Positions 6,848-20,943 of a DNA stretch of 64,000 nt are shown in pieces. The notes beneath the pieces are model-generated. The model was not told the origin of the DNA, made no database searches, and saw only the letters and a list, made by a program, of their open reading frames with translations. A program made the position numbers and the translations under genes. The DNA lies in NCBI GenBank assembly GCA_044222195.1, contig JBGANS010000006.1:62001-126000 (forward strand). Direction: 5' to 3'. Each line of letters starts with the position of its first letter. The first letter of the stretch is position 1. Source of the stretch: JAHBXE01 sp044222195. GTDB taxonomy: Bacteria; Planctomycetota; Phycisphaerae; Phycisphaerales; UBA1924.

Positions 6848-8260
6848 TCACGACTGCCCGTTCGGGAGCTCTTCCCGGGGGCGCCTGGCGTTCGTGAAGA
6901 ACGCGAAGTACAAGACTCCCGCCGCGAAGATCCACGCGATGCCGATCCAGGCGACGCGTGCCGTTTCCTTGTCCATGTACGCGCCGACGAGCGCGCCGAC
7001 TTCGCCGATGACAAAGAGCGCCGGCACCACCGGGTACCCCGGCATGCGGAAGGCCCCGTCGACGCGTGCTCGCTGGCGGAGGATGAACACCGCGACGCCG
7101 GTGAGGATGAAAAAGATCGAGTCGATGAAGACGGCGCCGGTGCCGAGCATGCCGATGACGTCAAGGCCGGAGTCGAGCTCGATTCGGACGAGCGATGACA
7201 CCAGGAGCAGGGCCATCGCGACGCACGACATCATCACGATCGCGGCGACCGGCGTTCCGTTCCGGAGCTGCCCGAAGACAGGGAAGAACCGGCCGTCACG
7301 CGCCATGCCGTACACCAGACGCGGTCCGGATAGAAGCTGGGCGTTGAGGACTCCGAACGCGGAAACCGCGACCGCGGCGGCGATGGCCTTCTTGCCAAAG
7401 CCGGGCCAGATGCTTGAGACGGCGTCGGCCGCGAGGGCTTTGCTCGCCGCGACCCCGCCGACCCCGAGAAGCCTCAGGTACGCCCAGTTCACCGCGAGAT
7501 AGACGACGACAACGACAACGACGCCGACGATGACCGCTCGCGGCAGATTCCGCTGCGGGTTCTTCACCTCGCCGGCGATCCAGAGGGAGTGCTGCCACCC
7601 GCCGTACGCGAACATCGCGGGGATGAGTGCGGCGAGGACGGCGGCGAGAGGGGCGGGCGAGCTCTTCGTGGGTGCTGGTGCCGATGACGCCGCGGCGAAG
7701 GGTTCGGACAGACCGTGCGTTCCCTGTGCCGCGGCGAGGGCGATGATGATGAAGATCGCGGCGAGCTTGGCGACGACGGTGAAGTTCTGAATTCCCGAAC
7801 CCCAGCGCACGCCGGCGATGTTGGCTTCCATGACGACGACGATGAGCCCGGCGCTGATGGCGAGCAGGAGATACCCCGAAGGCGGCGGTGCACCGGCGAC
7901 GGCGAAGAGGTTCTGGGCGCAGACGGTCGCGATGACACCGATCGCGCCGCCCTGAATCGCCGTGGCGTTGCAGAAGACGAAGAGGAACGCGGGGAAGTGG
8001 CCGTAGGAATCGCGGAGCACTTCGTACTGGGCACCGTTTCCCTGGTAGCGGCCGCCGAGTTCCGCGAAGACAAGGGCGCCGCAAAGGGCGATGGCTCCGC
8101 CGACGGCCCAGGCGATGAGCAGGAGCGTCCCGCTCTCGGTCATTCGCGCCATCGAGGAAGCGCCGAAGAAGACACCGACACCGATGATGGCGCCGATGAC
8201 GATACAGGTGGCGGAGAAGAGGCCGAGGACGCGGGGAGGTTGGGGGGAGGGGTCTGGCAC
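6848..8260 (-). CDS. APC-family amino acid permease
   Basis: A 470-residue polytopic membrane protein with about twelve hydrophobic segments. Its first helix has the APC-superfamily Gly-rich break (IGAIIGVGVFFGASSMARM), followed by SGTLLLIAWAVGGAIALCGALVFAELGGRYQGNGAQYEVLRD, a layout of the LAT/amino acid transporter branch. It is expected to carry amino acids across the cytoplasmic membrane with protons or by exchange. The start is GTG, placed 6 bases after a TATCCT box. It is transcribed divergently from the 8292 gene. The specificity cannot be inferred. Confidence 0.85.
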   Translation of the reverse strand: MPDPSPQPPRVLGLFSATCIVIGAIIGVGVFFGASSMARMTESGTLLLIAWAVGGAIALCGALVFAELGGRYQGNGAQYEVLRDSYGHFPAFLFVFCNATAIQGGAIGVIATVCAQNLFAVAGAPPPSGYLLLAISAGLIVVVMEANIAGVRWGSGIQNFTVVAKLAAIFIIIALAAAQGTHGLSEPFAAASSAPAPTKSSPAPLAAVLAALIPAMFAYGGWQHSLWIAGEVKNPQRNLPRAVIVGVVVVVVVYLAVNWAYLRLLGVGGVAASKALAADAVSSIWPGFGKKAIAAAVAVSAFGVLNAQLLSGPRLVYGMARDGRFFPVFGQLRNGTPVAAIVMMSCVAMALLLVSSLVRIELDSGLDVIGMLGTGAVFIDSIFFILTGVAVFILRQRARVDGAFRMPGYPVVPALFVIGEVGALVGAYMDKETARVAWIGIAWIFAAGVLYFAFFTNARRPREELPNGQS

Positions 8261-8266
8261 GGAGGC

Positions 8267-8272
8267 AGGATA
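8267..8272 (-). promoter_or_regulatory. -10-like TATCCT of the permease gene
   Basis: On the minus strand TATCCT ends 6 bases before the GTG at 8260, predicting a leaderless transcript. It lies 8 bases from the opposing TACACT at 8281-8286, so the two promoters overlap and probably exclude each other. Confidence 0.5.
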
Positions 8273-8280
8273 CTACCGAT

Positions 8281-8286
8281 TACACT
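8281..8286 (+). promoter_or_regulatory. -10-like TACACT of the 8292 gene
   Basis: TACACT ends 5 bases before the ATG at 8292, predicting a leaderless mRNA. Confidence 0.52.
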
Positions 8287-8291
8287 TGGGC

Positions 8292-8828
8292 ATGCGCGAA
8301 GCGGGCCACACGGTCCCGAGACTTCTGAAGCCGCGCCAGGTGTGGCGGTACCTTGCCGGCTATGCCGGGGCCATGTTCACCGGATTCGCGCTGCCATATG
8401 GAGTGAGTGCGCTCGGCAACACAAACGTTATCGTCGCCTATGGCTTGGTGGCCGGGCCTTTGATCGGCTTTGCCATCTGGGCGGCTCGGCGGCACCGGAA
8501 CCTCCATTTTGTCGTCGTTGGACCGACCGTAGCGGAATTCATCGTCACGGTGCCGTGCCTGGCGGTGATCGTGTGGAGTGAACCGGAGGGAGAGTTTGCG
8601 CGTTGGTTCTTGTATCTGGCGCTTGTCGTGACAGTCGCCGTTGTCACCTGGGTGCCGGCGTGTCTCGCGGGTGCGATTACGGTCAGGATCGTGCGAGGAC
8701 GCTGGACCTGGCCTGTGGCAAACCAATGTCCCGTGTGCGACTACGACCTCCGGGGTTTGCGTCGGCCCACGTGCCCTGAATGCGGCGCCGATTGCACTTC
8801 GTTTGCCGCCACGGACGAGTCAGCTTGA
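8292..8828 (+). CDS. Four-helix membrane protein with C-terminal zinc ribbon
   Basis: A 178-residue protein with four predicted membrane segments (LAGYAGAMFTGFALPYGVS; VIVAYGLVAGPLIGFAIWAA; HFVVVGPTVAEFIVTVPCLAVIVW; WFLYLALVVTVAVVTWVPACLAGAI) and a C-terminal ribbon CPVCDYDLRGL...CPECGADC. The function is unknown. I chose Met 8292 because the TACACT box sits 5 bases upstream; an open frame continues further upstream but runs antisense through the permease gene. Confidence 0.72.
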   Translation: MREAGHTVPRLLKPRQVWRYLAGYAGAMFTGFALPYGVSALGNTNVIVAYGLVAGPLIGFAIWAARRHRNLHFVVVGPTVAEFIVTVPCLAVIVWSEPEGEFARWFLYLALVVTVAVVTWVPACLAGAITVRIVRGRWTWPVANQCPVCDYDLRGLRRPTCPECGADCTSFAATDESA

Positions 8829-8966
8829 TGTTTGCCAGTATGGATTCCCCTGGAAACTCGGGCCGTCGCCACTACTTTCGGACCGGCGAATGTGCGGCTG
8901 AGCCTGGTCCCCTTGCAACCCTTTGTCCAGCGGTCGCTACACTCCGCGGCTACTCCGGAGCCAGAT

Positions 8967-10433
8967 ATGTTCGACTCGATCCGCGTCCGTCCCGCCACCA
9001 ACGCCGCCCTCATCCTGGGTTACTTCCAGGGTGAGGGACTCGACAAAACCAGCAAGTCGTTCGACAAGGACGGCGCCGCCGCGGCGGCCGTCAAACGTGC
9101 AGAGTCGACGGGCGACTCCGGCCGTATCACCGAGACCTTTTCCGGCAAACGGCGAGTGCTGGTGGTCGGGCTTGGGAAGAAGGACAAGTTCAAGGTCGGC
9201 GATCTCCGGAACATCGCCGCGGCGATCGGCCGCCGCCTGAACACGCTCAAGGAGCCGAATGCGCAAGTCGAGCTTTCCGGTGTTCTCGGCCACATCGATG
9301 GTGTCAACGCCGGGCAGGCGTTCGGCGAGGGGCTCGGGCTCCTCGGCTGGGTCTGTGATCAGTTTAAGGGCACGGCGACCACGGCGCCCGAGCGGCTCAA
9401 GCTTTCGGTCAACTCTTCGAGCAAGGCCTTCAACGACGGAATGACACGGGGCTTTGCTCTGGCCGAATCGGCCAACTTCACCCGCACACTTTCGGAGACG
9501 CCGCCAAACATCGCGACCCCCCAGTTCATGGCCGCGCAGGCCCAGAAGATGGCTCGTGAGACGGGGCTCTCGTGCAAGGTGTTCAAGGGCGCGGACCTGG
9601 TGCGGGAGCGATTCGAAGGGCTGATCAATGTCGGCAAGGCGAGCGAGTTTCCGCCCTGCATGATCCGGCTGGAGTACAAGCCCAAGGTGGGCCGTCGCGG
9701 CGGAAAGCCGGTGGTTCTCATCGGCAAAACGATGACGTACGACTCCGGCGGCCTGTCGCTGAAAATCAACAACGGCATGGTCGGCATGAAGCGGGACAAG
9801 GACGGCGGGTGCGGCGTGCTGGGCGCAATGCACGCGATCGCGACCGTGATCAAGCCGCGGGTCCCTGTGGTGGCGCTGCTCGCGGTGGCGGAGAACTCGA
9901 TTTCTGACGAGGCGTACCGGCCCGACGATGTCATCACGTACCGCAACGGCGTGACAGTCGAGGTGACGAACACCGACGCGGAGGGAAGGCTCGTTCTCGC
10001 GGACGCATTCTGCTACGCGTGCGAGGTCGAGAAGCCGGCATATATCGTCGAGCTCTCAACGCTCACCGGCGGCGTTGTCGTCGCCCTGGGCGGCACGTAC
10101 GCCGGACTCTTCTGCGAGGACGACAGGCTCCGGGCGAAGATTGACGCGGCGTCCGAAGCCAGCGGCGAGCGCGTCTGGCGACTGCCCATGCACGCCGAAT
10201 ACCGCGACATGATGAAGTCGCCCGTGGCCGACATTCTCAACAGCAACCCCAACCGCAAGGCCCACCCGATCCAGGGCGCGGCGTTCCTGTCCTACTTCGT
10301 CGAGGAGGGCGTGCCGTGGGCGCACATCGACATCGCGGGAGTGCACGCGGTCGAGGGCGAGTACGGGCCGTTCATCAAGGGGCCGACGGGGTGGGGTGCG
10401 AGGCTGCTGGCGAATCTGTTGGACAACGAGTGA
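8967..10433 (+). CDS. pepA: Leucyl aminopeptidase (M17)
   Basis: A 488-residue cytosolic metallo-aminopeptidase that releases N-terminal residues from peptides. The C-terminal catalytic domain is clear: KTMTYDSGGLSLK (metal-binding Asp and Lys), MKRDKDGG, and the M17 signature NTDAEGRLVLAD at about residues 335-346. The N-terminal domain (to about residue 150) is more divergent. I chose Met 8967 (MFDSIRVRPATNAAL). A TACACT box at 8938-8943 is 23 bases upstream. It converges with the glycosyltransferase gene, with a gap of 3 bases. Confidence 0.93.
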   Translation: MFDSIRVRPATNAALILGYFQGEGLDKTSKSFDKDGAAAAAVKRAESTGDSGRITETFSGKRRVLVVGLGKKDKFKVGDLRNIAAAIGRRLNTLKEPNAQVELSGVLGHIDGVNAGQAFGEGLGLLGWVCDQFKGTATTAPERLKLSVNSSSKAFNDGMTRGFALAESANFTRTLSETPPNIATPQFMAAQAQKMARETGLSCKVFKGADLVRERFEGLINVGKASEFPPCMIRLEYKPKVGRRGGKPVVLIGKTMTYDSGGLSLKINNGMVGMKRDKDGGCGVLGAMHAIATVIKPRVPVVALLAVAENSISDEAYRPDDVITYRNGVTVEVTNTDAEGRLVLADAFCYACEVEKPAYIVELSTLTGGVVVALGGTYAGLFCEDDRLRAKIDAASEASGERVWRLPMHAEYRDMMKSPVADILNSNPNRKAHPIQGAAFLSYFVEEGVPWAHIDIAGVHAVEGEYGPFIKGPTGWGARLLANLLDNE

Positions 10434-10436
10434 CGT

Positions 10437-11723
10437 CTAGCGGCCTCGCCGCAGGACTCTCGATGCCGCTCGCCGCAGCAGCGATCCGAACGTGTCGACG
10501 GGGAACTCCTCCGCCCCGCACGCGCCGCCGAACTCCGGCGAACCGCGAGCCGCGTCGATCGCGGAGACCATCTGGGTAACGACAGCGGCGGGGTCGCAGA
10601 GCGATGCGATTCGACGAGGAGCATTGGCCGCGGCTGTCCGACGCAGGCGCTCATCCGTGAGCGCTCGTGAGAGCGCACTGTCAAGGCTGGAAGCATCGCC
10701 GGCCCGGAAGAGGATTCCGCTGATGCCGTCCTCAATGATCTCGCTCATGCCGCCCGCGTCCGAGCCGACCACGGCGGCGCCGAGTGACATGGCTTCGAGG
10801 CATACGTTGGGGAAGTTCTCCCAGAGGGATGGGAAGCAGCAGATGCCGCCGCGCTCGGTAACGCCGCGGATGATCGCGAAGACCTCGGCCCGCGGGCGGC
10901 GTGGCTCAAAGGCGAAACGGTCGGCGAACCGGCCGCCGATCTGGGCGCGGAGGTGCGCGAGCATTGATGTGGACCCAGGGCCGGTCTGCGTATCGCCGCC
11001 GATGAATCGGAAAGAAGCGTCAAGGCCGCGGTCGAGCATTCGCAGGCCCGCATCGACGAGCAGCCCGACTCCCTTGCGGCGCTCCAGGCGGCCAAAGTAG
11101 AGGACGGTGGGACGGTCGCACGAGGTAGAGCCAACAGCGGCGACCGACTCGATGCGGAACGGATAGGGTACAACAAAGCAAGGCGCCCGAAGCGCGATTC
11201 GGCTCCGCACGGTTTGGAGCAACGACGTCGATGGTGAGATGACCACATCCGCGAGCCGGATCGCCGCGGCCTCCGCCCGTTCAAGGTGCGCGATGTCGCG
11301 AGGGGCGTGAGATTCGCCGTTGAGGGCCCGGCACTCAAGAGTCGGTGTGTGCAGACGAACGCCGAGGACAGCTCCCTGCAGTTCGCGCTTGACGCGGTGC
11401 GCCCCGATCGCGAAGTAACCCTCGGCCCAGTAGTCGGGGAACTCGATGTAGTCGAACGGCGCGCGTGCGTGCAGGTCGTTCAGGACTCGCCGGACTCCCT
11501 TCGAGTGCGAGGCGAATGGAAACTCGTCTCTCTCGGGTGCGACCGTGTGGCACAAGGCGTTCAGCTCTACCGGACCGCGTTCTGCAAACCCCGCGTGCGC
11601 TTCACACAGGAAGTGAACTTCGTGCCCCTGCGCCGCCCACGCCCGCGACATCTCCGCGGCGTACGTCCCGATGCCGGCGCCGAAGAACGGGACGACCTCT
11701 CTTGAAACGATCGCGATGCGCAC
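10437..11723 (-). CDS. Glycosyltransferase family 4 (GT-B fold)
   Basis: A 428-residue protein beginning MRIAIVSREVVPFFGAGIGTYA, the usual glycine-rich GT4 start, with the donor-domain motif TVLYFGRLERRKGVGLLVDA in the middle and the ExxxxxxxE region FPSLWENFPNVCLEAM followed by GAAVVGSDAGGMSEII. It should transfer a sugar from a nucleotide donor to a lipid or glycan acceptor at the cytoplasmic face of the membrane. The acceptor cannot be inferred. It starts 2 bases after the stop of the M24 peptidase gene and is probably co-transcribed with it. Confidence 0.88.
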   Translation of the reverse strand: MRIAIVSREVVPFFGAGIGTYAAEMSRAWAAQGHEVHFLCEAHAGFAERGPVELNALCHTVAPERDEFPFASHSKGVRRVLNDLHARAPFDYIEFPDYWAEGYFAIGAHRVKRELQGAVLGVRLHTPTLECRALNGESHAPRDIAHLERAEAAAIRLADVVISPSTSLLQTVRSRIALRAPCFVVPYPFRIESVAAVGSTSCDRPTVLYFGRLERRKGVGLLVDAGLRMLDRGLDASFRFIGGDTQTGPGSTSMLAHLRAQIGGRFADRFAFEPRRPRAEVFAIIRGVTERGGICCFPSLWENFPNVCLEAMSLGAAVVGSDAGGMSEIIEDGISGILFRAGDASSLDSALSRALTDERLRRTAAANAPRRIASLCDPAAVVTQMVSAIDAARGSPEFGGACGAEEFPVDTFGSLLRRAASRVLRRGR

Positions 11724-11725
11724 GG

Positions 11726-12916
11726 TTACCCCAGGAGCACGACGTCATCCTGCACGCAGCTCGTCACCACCGGCCCCTTGACGGGATCTGCATAAACGTT
11801 GATCTCAAGCCGCACGCCGAACTCCGGCAGATACAGCCCCGGTTCGATCGTGAAACCGAGCCCCGGGAGCATCTCACGCGTGTCGTGTGTCTCGAGATTG
11901 TCGAGATTCATCCCCAAGCCGTGAACCGCAGGGCCCTGGCTCAGGCTGTGGCCGGTGCGGTGCTTGATGAATTTCTCAAATCCTGCCGCGACGAGCCTGT
12001 CTCTCGCGGCGTCGTCAAGCTGCCATCCCTGCACCGCTTCCTTCCGTTTCCATCCCTCAACGGCGCGGGCGAGGGAGGCATCCCGCGCGGCCTTGACGGC
12101 CGCGTACACCTCGCGATGCTTCGACGGGACATCGCGCCCCGCGAAGCCGACCCAGGTGATATCCGAGAAAATGTTCTCTTCACCCGGCCGGCGCGCCCAG
12201 AGGTCGATGAGCACCCAGTCGCCCTTGCGAATCGGCGTGGGCTTGTCCTTCGACGGGCCGTAGTGGGGGTCTCCCGCGTGCGAGTTCACCGCGACGATCG
12301 GCTCGTCGGCGGTCTCCAAGCCCTCCTCGGCGAACCGCTTCATGATGAAGGCCTGGACCTCGTGCTCGTGGATTGTCTTGCCCGCGGCGAGCGAGTCGCG
12401 GATAAGGCCGAACGCCTGGTCCTTGACCGTCGTGACCTGGGCCGACGCGTTCCAGTGCAGCTTGAGCGCTTCGGGGGACCAGCGCGCGATGGCGTGCTGC
12501 ACGAGATTCGCAGACGAAACGACTTCGAACCCGATCGCCCGCATCATCTCCACCGTTCCCGCATCCGCGATGGACACCACGGGCAGCGAACATCCCGGGG
12601 CATATTCCATCGCGACGCGGGAGCACCCGGACAGCAGCTCCTTCAGAGAGCCCGCAATCTGGGGCCAGCTCAGGTACACCTTCCGCTCCACAGCCCCGCC
12701 CGCCAGCCTGATGCCCTCAAACTGGGCCGCGTCGATACCGTGGACCAGCACCGCGGGCGGGCCCTCTGCCCGCACGACCAGATACACGCGCCGTGTCGTC
12801 CATCGCTTGCCGGCGAGCAGCCGCGAGAGCACGAAGTTGCTGCCCCGGAAGTCGTAGAGCACCCACGCATCAATCCGTTGCTGCCGCATGTACGCCTGGA
12901 GTTCCGTCAGGTTCAT
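11726..12916 (-). CDS. M24-family metallopeptidase (Xaa-Pro aminopeptidase type)
   Basis: A 396-residue pita-bread-fold peptidase. The five expected metal ligands are visible: Asp in VLIDLWARR, Asp in FSDITWVGF, His in HRTGHSLSQ, Glu in TIEPGLYLPE and Glu in VRLEINVY. The N-terminal creatinase-like domain covers about residues 1-165. I placed the start at Met 12916 (MNLTELQAYMRQQ) because a TACACT box ends 6 bases upstream. It is divergent from dtd, with the two promoters facing each other. Confidence 0.87.
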   Translation of the reverse strand: MNLTELQAYMRQQRIDAWVLYDFRGSNFVLSRLLAGKRWTTRRVYLVVRAEGPPAVLVHGIDAAQFEGIRLAGGAVERKVYLSWPQIAGSLKELLSGCSRVAMEYAPGCSLPVVSIADAGTVEMMRAIGFEVVSSANLVQHAIARWSPEALKLHWNASAQVTTVKDQAFGLIRDSLAAGKTIHEHEVQAFIMKRFAEEGLETADEPIVAVNSHAGDPHYGPSKDKPTPIRKGDWVLIDLWARRPGEENIFSDITWVGFAGRDVPSKHREVYAAVKAARDASLARAVEGWKRKEAVQGWQLDDAARDRLVAAGFEKFIKHRTGHSLSQGPAVHGLGMNLDNLETHDTREMLPGLGFTIEPGLYLPEFGVRLEINVYADPVKGPVVTSCVQDDVVLLG

Positions 12917-12922
12917 GGAGCG

Positions 12923-12928
12923 AGTGTA
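12923..12928 (-). promoter_or_regulatory. -10-like TACACT of the M24 gene
   Basis: On the minus strand TACACT ends 6 bases before ATG 12916. It faces the dtd box at 12950-12955, 21 bases away. Confidence 0.52.
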
Positions 12929-12949
12929 TCGGGCGTCGTGCCGCGCCCG

Positions 12950-12955
12950 TATCCT
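12950..12955 (+). promoter_or_regulatory. -10-like TATCCT of dtd
   Basis: TATCCT ends 6 bases before ATG 12962, predicting a leaderless dtd transcript. Confidence 0.52.
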
Positions 12956-12961
12956 CTGCCC

Positions 12962-13432
12962 ATGCGAGCCGTTGTCCAGCGAGTCTCCAGCGCGTCCGTG
13001 GTTGTGAATGGGCAATCCGTCGCGGAGATTCCCCGTGGAATTCTCGCTCTGATCGGCATCGAAGCCGCGGACCAGCCCGCGGACCGCGCATGGCTTGCTG
13101 ACAAACTTGTCAACCTCCGGATCTTTGAGGACGCCGCGGGCAAGATGAACCTGAGCCTCCTCGACCTCGCGAAGACCGACACGCCCGGCCTGCTCCTGGT
13201 CCCGAACTTCACGCTCGCCGGCGATGCCCGCAAGGGCCGACGACCCAGTTTCGACAACGCAATGAAGCCCGAGCTCTCCGAGCCTGAGTTCAACCGTTTC
13301 GCCGCGGACATCCGTGCCGCGGCGGGCGACTCGATTACGATCCAGACCGGGATCTTCCGCGCCGACATGAAGGTAACCCTCACGAACGACGGCCCCGTGA
13401 CGATCTGGCTCGATTCACGTGCCGCGGGCTAG
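12962..13432 (+). CDS. dtd: D-aminoacyl-tRNA deacylase
   Basis: A 156-residue enzyme that hydrolyses D-amino acids (and misloaded Gly) from tRNA. It starts with the canonical MRAVVQRVSSASVVVNG, has LLVPNFTLAGDARKGRRPSF in the middle and ends NDGPVTIWLDS, which contains the Gly-Pro motif of the active site. The usual SQ(F)TL active-site motif reads PNFTL here (Pro81, Asn82); the Phe, Thr and Leu are kept. The length is normal. It stands alone under its own promoter, divergent from the M24 peptidase. Confidence 0.93.
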   Translation: MRAVVQRVSSASVVVNGQSVAEIPRGILALIGIEAADQPADRAWLADKLVNLRIFEDAAGKMNLSLLDLAKTDTPGLLLVPNFTLAGDARKGRRPSFDNAMKPELSEPEFNRFAADIRAAAGDSITIQTGIFRADMKVTLTNDGPVTIWLDSRAAG

Positions 13433-13513
13433 CGCCGCGCGACAACGGATTATTGACGGAGCTCCCTCGGTCCCCGGATCCCGCGGCTACCCTCCGCCCA
13501 CCGGAGACCGACC

Positions 13514-14302
13514 ATGCTCATCCTCGCAGCGGCCGCCGAATCCCCCCTGTTCAGCATCGAGAGCGCCGTCGCCCTGCTGACTCTGACGGCGCTCGAAATC
13601 GTCCTTGGCATCGACAACCTGGTGTTCATCTCGATTCTCACGGGCAAGCTCCCCGAGCACCAGCGTGCCAAGGCCCGGCGCATGGGCCTGGCCGTCGCTC
13701 TCGTTGCACGCATCCTCCTGCTGCTGACCATCAGCTGGATCATGCAGTTGAAGGCAGTGCTCTTTTCCATCCCCGCGGTGTGGCCCCTGGAGAAGGGTGT
13801 GGACATCACGGGAAAGGGCCTGATCCTTCTCGTTGGTGGGCTCTTCCTGATCTTCAAGGCCACCAAGGAAATCCATCACAAGATCGACGGGCACGAGAGC
13901 GCGGCGGGCGAAAAGCCCTCGCCCGATCGCCGCCTCGGCACACCCCGCTATGGGAGCATCATCTTCCAGATCATGCTCATCGACATCGTCTTCTCGCTCG
14001 ACTCGGTCATCACGGCCGTTGGCATGGCCGAGCACATCGAGATCATGATCGCTGCCGTCATCATCGCCGTCGCCGTGATGATGATCCTGGTCAACGTGAT
14101 CAGTCGATTCGTCGAGAAAAACCCAACGATCAAGATGCTCGCACTCGCGTTCCTCCTGCTCATCGGTGTCATGCTCGTCGGCGACGGCATCGGCCAGCAC
14201 CTCCCCAAGGGCATGATCTACTTTGCGATGGCGTTCAGCCTCGGCGTTGAAGTACTCAATATGCGGGCGGGGGCCAGAAAGGCCCGTCAGCACGGATCCT
14301 GA
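13514..14302 (+). CDS. TerC-family integral membrane protein
   Basis: A 262-residue membrane protein with the two TerC signatures: ALEIVLGIDNLVFISIL near the N-terminus and MLIDIVFSLDSVITAVGM in the second half. Their paired acidic residues lie within transmembrane helices. About seven segments are predicted, with a hydrophilic loop around HHKIDGHESAAGEKPSPDRR. Family members are implicated in manganese or other metal export and in tellurium resistance. There is a Shine-Dalgarno GGAG upstream and a TACCCT box at 13488-13493. Confidence 0.88.
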   Translation: MLILAAAAESPLFSIESAVALLTLTALEIVLGIDNLVFISILTGKLPEHQRAKARRMGLAVALVARILLLLTISWIMQLKAVLFSIPAVWPLEKGVDITGKGLILLVGGLFLIFKATKEIHHKIDGHESAAGEKPSPDRRLGTPRYGSIIFQIMLIDIVFSLDSVITAVGMAEHIEIMIAAVIIAVAVMMILVNVISRFVEKNPTIKMLALAFLLLIGVMLVGDGIGQHLPKGMIYFAMAFSLGVEVLNMRAGARKARQHGS

Positions 14303-14380
14303 CCGGCGCCTGAACCGCACGCCGCCGGAGCCGGCATGCACTCGTGGTACACTCTCACGCCTGATCTTGAGAGGAACCCC

Positions 14381-15655
14381 ATGCAACGCAGAGACTTCCT
14401 GATTCGCGGCGGGCTGACACTCGGCGCCGCCGCTATTGCCGCGCGTCCAAATGTTGCCTCCGCCAAACAACCCGTCGCACCGGCCGCGAACCCGCAGGAC
14501 TGGTCCTGGGTCCGGTCGCAGTTCGACCTGATGGACCCGAAGGTTGCCAACTTCGGCGGGTTCTATCTGGTCTCGCATCCCAAGTCCGTCCGCGCTGCGC
14601 TCGAGCGCCACCGTGCCGGCCTCGACCACAACCCGATGGAGTACCAGCACAAGGGCGGAGAGTTTGAAGATGCGGTCCGAACCGCCGCGGGCGAGTACCT
14701 CGGCGTTGACGGGAAGAAGGAGATCGCGCTGACGGACAGCACGACCATGGGACTGGCCGTGCTGTACAGCGGCCTGAAGGTCAAGCCCGATCAGGAGATC
14801 CTGACGACCATCCACGATCATCCCGCCGCGACGCACAAGTCGTTGGCGCTGCGTGAGGCACGTTCGGGGACAAAGGTCCGGAAGATCAGTCTCTATGCGG
14901 ACAGCGCCAAGGCCAACGCCGACGAAATCGTCTCAAGTGTCGCGAAAGCGATTACGCCCAGGACCCGGGTTCTTGCTCTGACCTGGGTCCACTCCTGCAA
15001 CGGCGTCAAGATTCCCGTGCGGGCCATCGCGGATGTCGTGGCGAACGCCAACAAGGGCCGCGCGCCGGAGGACAGGCTGATGTTCTGCCTCGACGGCGTC
15101 CACGGCCTGGGCATCGAGAACGTGACCCTCCCAAGCCTCGGCTGCGACTTCTTCGGCGCGGGCACGCACAAGTGGATCTTCGCGCCCCGCGGCACGGGCA
15201 TCCTCTGGGGCAAGGCCGATGCCTGGACCCACGTGGTGCCGATGATCCCCGCGTTCGCGAGGTCGGAGAACCCGGCGGTGCAGTTCTCGCCCGGCGGCTT
15301 TCACAGTTTCGAGCACCGCTGGGCCGCGGATGAGGGCTTCAAGTTCCACCTGGCGATCGGCAAGGCGAGGATCGAGTCCCGCATCCATGAACTCAACCGC
15401 GCGATCCGCGAGGGTCTGTCGAAGATGGCCCACGTCGAGCTGCACACGCCGATGTCGGACGAACTCTCCGCGGGGATCATGTGCTTTGACGTCAAGGGCA
15501 AGAGGCCCGCAGACGTCATCAACCGCCTCGCCGAGCGCGGCATCATGGGAAGCGTGTCGCCCTACGACCCGTCGTGCGCGCGGCTCGCCGCAAGCGTGTG
15601 GAATACGCACGAGGAAGTGGAGTTGGCGCTGAAGGCAGTCGCCGAGCTCGTGTGA
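14381..15655 (+). CDS. Tat-exported class V aminotransferase (isopenicillin-N epimerase-like)
   Basis: A 424-residue PLP-dependent enzyme. The start at 14381 gives a twin-arginine signal (MQRRDFLIRGGLTLGAAAIA), so it should be folded in the cytoplasm and exported. The class V fold is shown by DSTTMGLAVLYSGL, LTWVHSCNGVKIPV, FCLDGVHGLG (PLP-binding Asp) and the Schiff-base Lys in GAGTHKWIFAPRGTGIL. Homologues are annotated as CefD-like epimerases or selenocysteine-lyase-like enzymes; the true substrate is unknown. A TACACT box lies 27 bases upstream, and GAGAGGA provides a ribosome binding site. It converges on the kinase at 15678. Confidence 0.87.
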   Translation: MQRRDFLIRGGLTLGAAAIAARPNVASAKQPVAPAANPQDWSWVRSQFDLMDPKVANFGGFYLVSHPKSVRAALERHRAGLDHNPMEYQHKGGEFEDAVRTAAGEYLGVDGKKEIALTDSTTMGLAVLYSGLKVKPDQEILTTIHDHPAATHKSLALREARSGTKVRKISLYADSAKANADEIVSSVAKAITPRTRVLALTWVHSCNGVKIPVRAIADVVANANKGRAPEDRLMFCLDGVHGLGIENVTLPSLGCDFFGAGTHKWIFAPRGTGILWGKADAWTHVVPMIPAFARSENPAVQFSPGGFHSFEHRWAADEGFKFHLAIGKARIESRIHELNRAIREGLSKMAHVELHTPMSDELSAGIMCFDVKGKRPADVINRLAERGIMGSVSPYDPSCARLAASVWNTHEEVELALKAVAELV

Positions 15656-15677
15656 CGCCGGCGGTGGGGGAGAAGGG

Positions 15678-18695
<3,018 letters not shown>

Positions 18696-18816
18696 TTTGA
18701 ACGGGTTCGCGGGCGGCCACCGGACGCGTGCATGACAACGCGCGAAGAGCGCACCTCGGATTTTCGGCCGCTCCAGCGCCGGCTTGCCGCGGCGGCAGCG
18801 ACGTGTGGCCGCGAGC

Positions 18817-20943
<2,127 letters not shown>

